64,000 bases of DNA from Lamellibrachia columna (lineage: Eukaryota; Annelida; Polychaeta; Sabellida; Siboglinidae), in NCBI GenBank assembly GCA_963662155.1, contig OY759265.1, positions 8,414,693 to 8,478,692 of the forward strand, in the 5' to 3' direction. The first letter of the stretch is position 1; the number at the start of each line of letters is the position of its first letter. The position numbers and the translations under genes were made by a program. The notes below the pieces were generated by a model. It did not search any database, was not told the DNA's origin, and saw only the letters and a list, made by a program, of their open reading frames with translations. Of the stretch, positions 51,801 to 60,800 are shown piece after piece.

Positions 51801-54800
51801 AATGAAGAATATTTACAAAATGTTTCTACATAAAGCACCTTTTGATTAACAAGTTTTAACAAGATTGCCATTCAAACCACAAACCCTAGATGGCAAGTGG
51901 ACAAGGAAGCCATGGGCTTATCGAGAGGGCAATAATTTTTCATCTGTGTAGCCCACCCTCCTGATGTATTTATCAATGAGATTATTGTTTTTTTTTACAT
52001 ATTCATGCTGCTAGCATTTCACAATCTGTAGATCATCTGTTCCAATCATGCACAGTCCTGTGAGAATGAGTACTTTCTGATATTCAGTCTTCAGTTTATA
52101 ATAGCAATTTTAGTCCGATTTATTAGGGATATTTGTTTTAATGACACAAGATGCAAATGAGTACTTTCTAATATCCAGTCTACACACAACTCCTGTTTGT
52201 TGCAGTGACTGGGATGCTGACCGCGGATCAGTGCACAAACCTAGGTAACACCCCAGGTCTACACATAGACGTGACGGAGCTGTCCAGTGATTTAATGTCC
52301 AGTGGGTATGAGGTTATCATGGGTCAAGCAGTGCTGCAAGCAAACACCTTTCAGTGTTTTGCAGGTAAGTGGTTTGGTATACATACTGGTTCTGCTTATC
52401 ACAAATATGACAGCAGGATTCAACACTGGTATTTGTGCACTGTTGTTCATCTTCTTTGTTCTCTAAAGCTTATTCAGGCCATATGCCTGTATTGATAGAA
52501 TTCTTGCTAATACATAATATGACTAGTAATTTATTTAGAACTTCAAATTAAATAGAAGAAATAGAGGATTTATTTGGGACAATTTGCAAATGACATTTTG
52601 TGAAAATGAATTAAAGATTTAATTTGGCTCCAGACTTGTATGCACTTTGCATGCTTGTTGCATATTCAGAGAAGTTCATGTCAGAATAGCATTATATAGC
52701 AGAAACATTTGGCCTCTGGACATGAACATTGTGGTCATTTCATCATGGTCATAACATCATTGTGGTCATTTCATCATGGTCATAACATCATTGTGGTCAT
52801 TTCATCATGGTCATAACATCATTGTGGTCATTTCATCATGGTCATAACATCATTGTGGTCATTTCATCATGGTCATAACATCATTGTGGTCATTTCATCA
52901 TGGTCATAACATCATTGTGGTCATTTCATCATGGTCATAACATCATTGTGGTCATTTGAGCATTGTGGTCATTTTGTTGCTGTTGTCTTTTGATCATTGT
53001 TGTCAGTTGAATGTTTTTGCCATTGTGCTGTTTTTTTTAATGATTGACCACTTGTTTATATTTTCTAATCTAATCTTAACTTGGTTTCTATCTAAACGCC
53101 TGGTGACAGTACACCTGGCTCCATCTGGTGGCATCATGTGGTCTACCAACACATATTGAAGCCAGCTGTTATGTTGCAGACTTCATCGACCTGAGCATTG
53201 TCAAGTTCCAACTGAAGAACGATAATGACGACGCCGAAGACTACAATGTGACGCTATTAAACGGAAAGATCTTCGACCTTGAAGTAAAGGCATCTTCGGG
53301 GCAAAATGGCCAGTTAAATGAGACTTCATTCTGGTTGGAACAGGGCGAGAAATCTGTGAAGATTAATAATCCATTTCGTAGTGCACAGACTGACAAGATG
53401 ACGGGAATAACGGCGGGAAACAATGCTGCTGTAGATCTGGGGTCGACTGGACTGGATGACAGGCTGATTGTGAGCCCTGCGGAGGGTGGCTATTTCTGTG
53501 AGGGAGAAGGAGACATATTCCTTGTGGTGAGGGTGCAGGGTACTCAGGTTGACCCAGCCATGACAGATAATGAGGCACGGCAGAAGATCATGTTCCACTG
53601 CTTTGGTGGTGAGTACTTATGGTTTGTCCCTAGCTCTCTGCCAAGTACTCAATGTCGATAAGTGAGTGTGCCATGCAGATTGGTTATATCTCTAAACTTG
53701 GGTACAATTTTCTTTTTAATTGTATTGGATCTTACTGCTCTTTCAGCTTCCCTAAAATTTTATTGTAAGTATGAACCAATACTGTTGTTAAAATGAGGTC
53801 GATACAGACATACTACTGTATGTGCACTTGTGGTTACTAAACACATCACTGAATGATCGTTTATGGCTGACTTGCAGGCATGGGCATTCCTGTATTCTGG
53901 CAACTATGTATATCTTTGTAGTACACTGTATCTGTGAGAGGCAGGCAGGCTAACCAATGGTACACTGTGTCTACGAGAGGCAGGCAGGCAGGCTAACCAG
54001 TGGTGCACTGTATCTACGAGAGGCAGGCAGGCAGGCTAACCAATGGTACACTGTGTCTACGAGAGGCAGGCAGGCAGGCTAACCAGTGGTACACTTTGTC
54101 TACGAGAGGCAGGCAGGCAGGCTAACCAATGGTACACTGTGTCTACGAGAGGCAGGCAGGCAGGCTAACCAATGGTAAACTGTGTCTACGAGAGGCAGGC
54201 AGGCAGGCTAACCAATGGTACACTGTGTCTACGAGAGGCAGGCAGGCAGGCTAACCAATGGTACACTGTGTCTACGAGAGGCAGGCAGGCAGGCAGGCTA
54301 ACCAGTGGTACACTGTATCTACGAGAGGCAGGCAGGCATGCTAACCAGTGGTACACTGTATCTACGAGAGGCAGGCAGGCAGGCTAACCAATGGTACACT
54401 GTCTACGAGAGGCAGGCAGGCAGGCTAACCAGTGGTACACTGTGTCTACGAGAGGCAGGCAGGCAGGCTAACCAATGGTACACTGTGTCTACGAGAGGCA
54501 GGCAGGCAGGCTAACCAGTGGTACACTGTATCTACGAGAGGCAGGCAGGCAGGCTAACCAATGGTACACTGTGTCTACGAGAGGCAGGCAGGCAGGCTAA
54601 CCAATGGTACACTGTGTCTACGAGAGGCAGGCAGGCAGGCTAACCAATGGTACACTGTGTCTACGAGAGGCAGGCAGGCAGGCTAACCAATGGTACACTG
54701 TGTCTATGAGAGGCAGGCAGGCAGGCTAACCAGTGATACACTGTATCTACGAGAGGCAGACAGGCAGGCTAGCCAGTGGTACACTGTATCTACGAGAGGC

Positions 54801-57800
54801 AGGCAGGCAGGCTAACCAATGGTACAGTGTATCTACGAGAGGCCAGCAGGCTAACCAATACACTCACACTCATTTTATTTTGGCCTGGTTCGAACATCTT
54901 AATATAATCCACTGTGTATATTTTTGTATGTTATGCTACTCCTAGACGCGGGGGGGCGCCAAACTTTCAGGGGTTCATCTATGACCCCACACTCATGTTG
55001 TCCCAGTTTTGTTTTTCCACTATTACCCTTTCTACGAACAATCGAATTACCCTTTGTAGTTATTATGTACAACTGTCCGCAACGCTTCGCAAACAATTAC
55101 TTACAATTGTTGACAGTGTCATGCATCTTTTCTTCGTTAGGTAATACACTCGAGGCGTTGTTAGACGTTAGTATAATTGCCAGTATTATGTTGAAGTACC
55201 ATATATAGATATTTCTGTGATAATGTATATCCTGAAATTTTTTAAACACAAACTACCAAGTTATCCCATCTGGAGGATGGGAATTTTTGTTAGTTCAAAT
55301 AATTTACAAAATACATGATAGACATGAAAAAGACACCCATTTAGACATATAATGTATCTAGCATGGGAGTCACAAATGTAAAGAAATAAATACATAATTA
55401 ACATGATGTGATCAACATGTACACATTTATGAACAAACATATTGAGCAACACATTTATAGTTATTTATAGTTATGTATATTTCCACATACACATACAATG
55501 TAAGGTATGAATAATTAACTTTTAAAATAACAAGTACACTACCTATACTTATTTTGTGCTCGAGAGATCTGACATATGCACTGTGTGTTTGTAGATGTGT
55601 TTTCTGTCAGTGATCTGACTGGCCTGCCTTCCTCTGTGATGGCCACTGAGGCCGTGGCTCTCGGCTTCTCCATAACTGTCCACAACGCTGACCTGTCTCT
55701 ACAGTCTATCCCACCGAGTAGCAATGGCCAGCCTGTCTTCAGCTTTGAGGTCAGTCTTGACCGGCAATGTTCAGGGCTTTATGGAGGGCTGTGGTCCACA
55801 TGAGGCAGGGTAAAAATGAGTTTTACAAACTCGGGAAATGTCAAGGAATTTTGTCTGGATGGGAATGTTATGACTGAATTCTAAGAAAAGTGAGAGAATT
55901 ATGAACGTGTGTATCCAGACTTGGGAGACTAAATGTTGAAGGCATCCATATAGGATCTTCAAACCAGTGTTGGCACTGTGGAAGTAAATTAAGATGTGTG
56001 GATAGAATAGCTGTAGAGGAGTTGGTATGTGAATAAAATCAACATCTTTGTTAAATTATCTAATTTTGGTCTACGAAAAGTGAATTTGCATAATTAAGAA
56101 TGTTGATTGGTTTTTGGTTGGAACAAATTTGTTAAATGATGTTTTGAAAATATTTTACTGCAACCATGTTTGGATCCACTCGTGATTATATCAACTTATA
56201 ATAAAAGAGTGCAGTCATTTAGACAAAGGGTACCTAGCTCAAATGCTTATGACTAATCTAAAGGTGATCTTAATTTTAAATTGTCAGTATGGTGGTTCAG
56301 TGCCAATATTTGAACATTATTAACCAACAAAACGAATTAACACAAAAAATTATTCATTGTTTTTGCTAGCATTTGTCGATTTAAAATGTAGCATTTGGTC
56401 ATACAGTGGGGCATTTGGGCATTCATTGGGTCATTTTTGGTGTATATTGGGGCATTTGGGTGTACATTGGGTCATTTTTTGTGTACATTGGGGCATTTGG
56501 GTGTACATTGGGTCATTTTTGGTGTACATTGGGCATTTGGGCGTACATTGGGTAATTTTTGGTGTACATTGGGGCATTTGGGTGTACATTCGGGCATTTG
56601 GATATACGTTGCATCATTTCAGTGTACGTTGGAGCATTTGGGTGTACAATGGGGCATTTGTGTTGCAGCTTCACTGGCAGGAGGAGGGGGACGTGGTCAC
56701 AATGATTCCTCTGGCAAGTCTGACATTGCAACCAATGGACAAACCAAAGTTGTTACAGGGAATCCCGGCAGGTGGATTGCTACAGTTCACAGATGTACAG
56801 ATGGTGGCTAACATCGATGCGACTACGTGCGAGAAAATAAACACTGGAGGGTAGGAACAATATCGTGTCTGTAGTGTTGTTTTCTGCTGAGGTTTATACA
56901 ATTAGGTGAGAGACAGGTATGTGTATGGTTGATACATCGTGATATATTTTTGTGAGGTTGAGACGATGTGGTTCAAAGAGTTTCTTTACTTCCAGATGTC
57001 CTATTTTCACCAGTAGAAATGCAACTAGGAATTGTGTTATGATTTTTAATATTGGTTTTGTGCATTGTTATCTGCCATTATGGATTAACCTGAATTAGCT
57101 AATGTTGCTCAATCTCAGCAACTGGGCTCCCTCGGGTCAGGGACATTCTCAAAAGTCATGGATTTTTTAAATACATTTTTCCAGGCTTGTAAAGTAATGG
57201 CATTTTATGAAAAGTCATGGAAAAAATGGTGGAACCTTAGAAAGGTGGAATACAATCTGTGGTCGGGGTACTGAAATAAGAAACTGTACAATTGGTTCTT
57301 CGCTACACAAGGCTCGTCCTCAACTACTAAGCAACATGTCACTTTGTCAGTAGTGTTTAAAGCTCCCTCCTCAGTTTGATTTTGCTTGTCTCAATTCAAA
57401 TACAGTTTGCTATAAATGAAGACTACCCAGTGTCCACTACAACATGCTGGCTTGTTTGTGCAACTTTTTTGTGTTTTATTTTGGTGAAATCATCAGACGA
57501 ACTATTACATTGTTTGATGTTTGGCCAAAGATCAATTGAAATAAAATGGAAAACACACGAACTTCGCACTTAGGGCAATCTGGTGTTTCACTGTTTATGT
57601 TATCAACTCTCCTTGCTCTCGTGAAAGACAAGTGACTGACATGTTCAATGGGTTAAAGGTCGGCTGCAAACCAATTTTGCAATTTACCAGATCTAACGGC
57701 CAAAATCAATTCTTTCAACGATTTGAACAAAAGTACGCACTTTTTTTATTAAATCAACTGTGGATATAACTTTCACTATTCACACATTACGTAGTTGGAC

Positions 57801-60800
57801 AACAATGAACCTGGTTCTCTATGGGCTAAATCAGTTGAAGGAGTTTTGTCACTTGATGGTTGTAGGGCGTTGCTTGTCAAAGTGATCACAGCAGAGGGCA
57901 TGTCCCCAGGCACTATGGAACTGGTGACATCCAACAACGTGATGTCATCCCCTGTCACCTGTTCAGCTGGTATGGCTAATTAGAATTATTAGTCTATGCT
58001 AACGAACAAGTTGTCCTGTACTTGTTTCATTATATATTATAGTATCCAAACAAATGTATTTTGTTTGCTTTTGTGCAGTGTCATTATTTGACTAGCCAAT
58101 CCCAACATTTGGCTGCTGACATTTTTTTTGTAGATAGCAGAGTGTTTTTAATCCTGCATATAAAGAAACCACTCCAAAGTGGATGATACAGAATTACATA
58201 TTTTAACTAATGGTTCCTCGGGTGAAAATTGTATAATGGATTGGCAACCGTCACCCTCTGCCTTTGACATTGGAATACTAAACTTATCGAAAGCACAATT
58301 TCACAGCACCAGGAGAAACTAGTACAATGGCATCTGCTGTCTGAGACATTGTAGACTGATAAACAATGCTTTTCCCCATGAGATCGTTACTTTGTTATGG
58401 CTCCTACGATTTCTCACCTTTCGTCATTGGAAGATGTTCACGTGATACATTAATACATTAAAAATATACATGAATTTTATTAGTAGTGAAGCACCACAGA
58501 TCATTTGTAATGTTTACACAGGGATACACCATCTTGCAAAGTTGTGCACACTTTCTTGGTTGATTTAAACATAGGTGCCTATGGAAACTGAAGTGCTCTG
58601 ACACTGCTGATCTAAATCTGACTTGAGGAGCTTAACGCTAATTTCTGCAGCCATTTCTACTGTAGAGGCTCACTAAGATACAACTGTCCAGCCAGTAAAT
58701 GCAGCCACTTATTCAATTTGTTGTCACGTTGCTATTGCATGAAACACTGCATGACGGTAACTATCTTTGCAGAAACTGCTGACTTGGTGATGACTGCGTT
58801 TACGCCGGGCGAAATTTCAACACGTTACACACTGTCTTTCCAACTAACTATGACGGTGAGGACGAGTGTAGGAGACAAGTTTTTTTGTCATTTCACAGTC
58901 AATGTTTAAGCCTTTGTTTAATTATGCATAGATTAGTCTAGACGCCCAGGTCTGTTCCTTCATCCATCGTTCCATTTTGTGATTGCAACGTTAAAATATG
59001 GGCGAAACTAACCAGTTCTACAAACACAGTTCACAGTTAATAGTATAATTATTTTTTTACAAAAGTTTTATTTACCTGTGAAGAGTTTTGTCTATCTTAT
59101 AAAGATGGCTTCCTTCAATTTGAATGAGAATGATGTCCTGGTAGGATGGTGTCATTGTAGATATGTGGAAGTTCTACAAGTCTATGGTGATGTCATCCTA
59201 TTAGGACGTCATTCTTAGAGATGGCACGGCTCTCTGTCAGATATCACTGCTCTATCTCAGAAGATACTGCTCTCTGTCAGAAATTTCACTGCTCTCTGTC
59301 AGAGATGTCACTGAGCACTCTCTGTCACAGATGTCACAGCTCTCTGTCAGAGATGTCACTGCTCTCTGTCACAGATGTCATTGCTCACTGTCAGAGATGT
59401 CACTGCTCTCTGTCAGAGATGTCACTGCTCTCTGTCAGAAATGTCATTGTTCTCTGTCAGAGACATCATTACTCTGTCAAAGATATCATTGCTCTCTGTA
59501 TAGATGTTGTTGTACATTTCTAGATATGTCCAAAAATAATCGAGATGCATTTCACAATGACTACTGTTTTATTTTTTGATGAACAGTTTCCCTTAGTTGT
59601 TGTCATGTTGTTTTGTCCAGTGTGCCTTCGACAAGACTGAAACTACACTCTGTACATATGTACACAATTATTACAGATTCGACTGATAGGAGAGAAGACG
59701 TTCACCGGCATATCAAAGCATTTTGACTTCAAGATCTGGATTTCCCACGATGACCAACTCGACAAGGAGGAAGACCTAAACGTTGATTATGACACAGCCA
59801 TTCATTCTGAGTTGACAGCCGACTACACAGGCCCAGAACACACAGTGCCCATCACAGTAGACAGCATGGTCGGTCTTTTAGTTTCTTCTTGATGTGAAAT
59901 TCTACCAATGTCGCATAATTGTTGTTGTAAATTCTTATTTTGTGCACTTAATCATTCATATGCAGCACAGCTTTATTTTTTATAAATGATTCTGTTTTTT
60001 GTATAATCACAGTTTTCAGTCAGCTGTTATTTATAATTATTGTAACACTTGGTTTAGTCGAAACCCAGGAAATTCTTTAAATATTTCATTAATCACATCG
60101 TCATTCACGTAGTAATTTGACCTCGTTGCCCTGAAAACTCATGAAGTTGAATGTTGAATTGAATTTGGTTTCTTGGCATTCTTAACAATGTTTTATTTTT
60201 ATTGAAGGTACTATATGTTTATTTCTTTATAGTACTTGGCCATGTTAATTGTGGGTATCTTTTAATTGTGGACAAGTTGAATTTGTTCTAGTTTATTGAG
60301 CAGTGTCTAATCAAACAAACTTCTATTCTGTTTTATGATAGGCGTTATGTTTAAGTGGTGTGCTGGATTCAAGTAAGATATATGCCCAGTTCCGTTATGC
60401 TGCACTGAATTTAATTAAAGTTAGCCAAGTGTAGTCGAGCCTTGTTATAACACGGTGGTCGGGGTTCACAATTTCGGACCGCGCTGTACATGAGGCACAT
60501 TAGGTGTTCCCATATCTGCCACCAGGGAGCTACTAAACAACAGTAATCGCCGCTCGTTGCACCAAGTCCAAGAACATGTCAAAGCAACTGTGTGCTTGCA
60601 GCACTGTCTTATACGCCAATATGCAGTTTATAGAACTTATTAAACGAGTCAACTAGCATCACCATGTAAAACCCTGTATGGAACAGATCTGCTACGATGA
60701 TGATGTATTGGACCAATAGGCCTACGAATCGAAAATAATAACCTGGATCTGAGCAGCTGAAAACATATGATTTGACACACATAGTATGTAAGCTGATTAA

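Noticed and set aside
56357..56854. 165-residue plus frame running into exon 23
   Set aside because: Its first two thirds are the 41-base satellite; only the part after 56,668 is exon.
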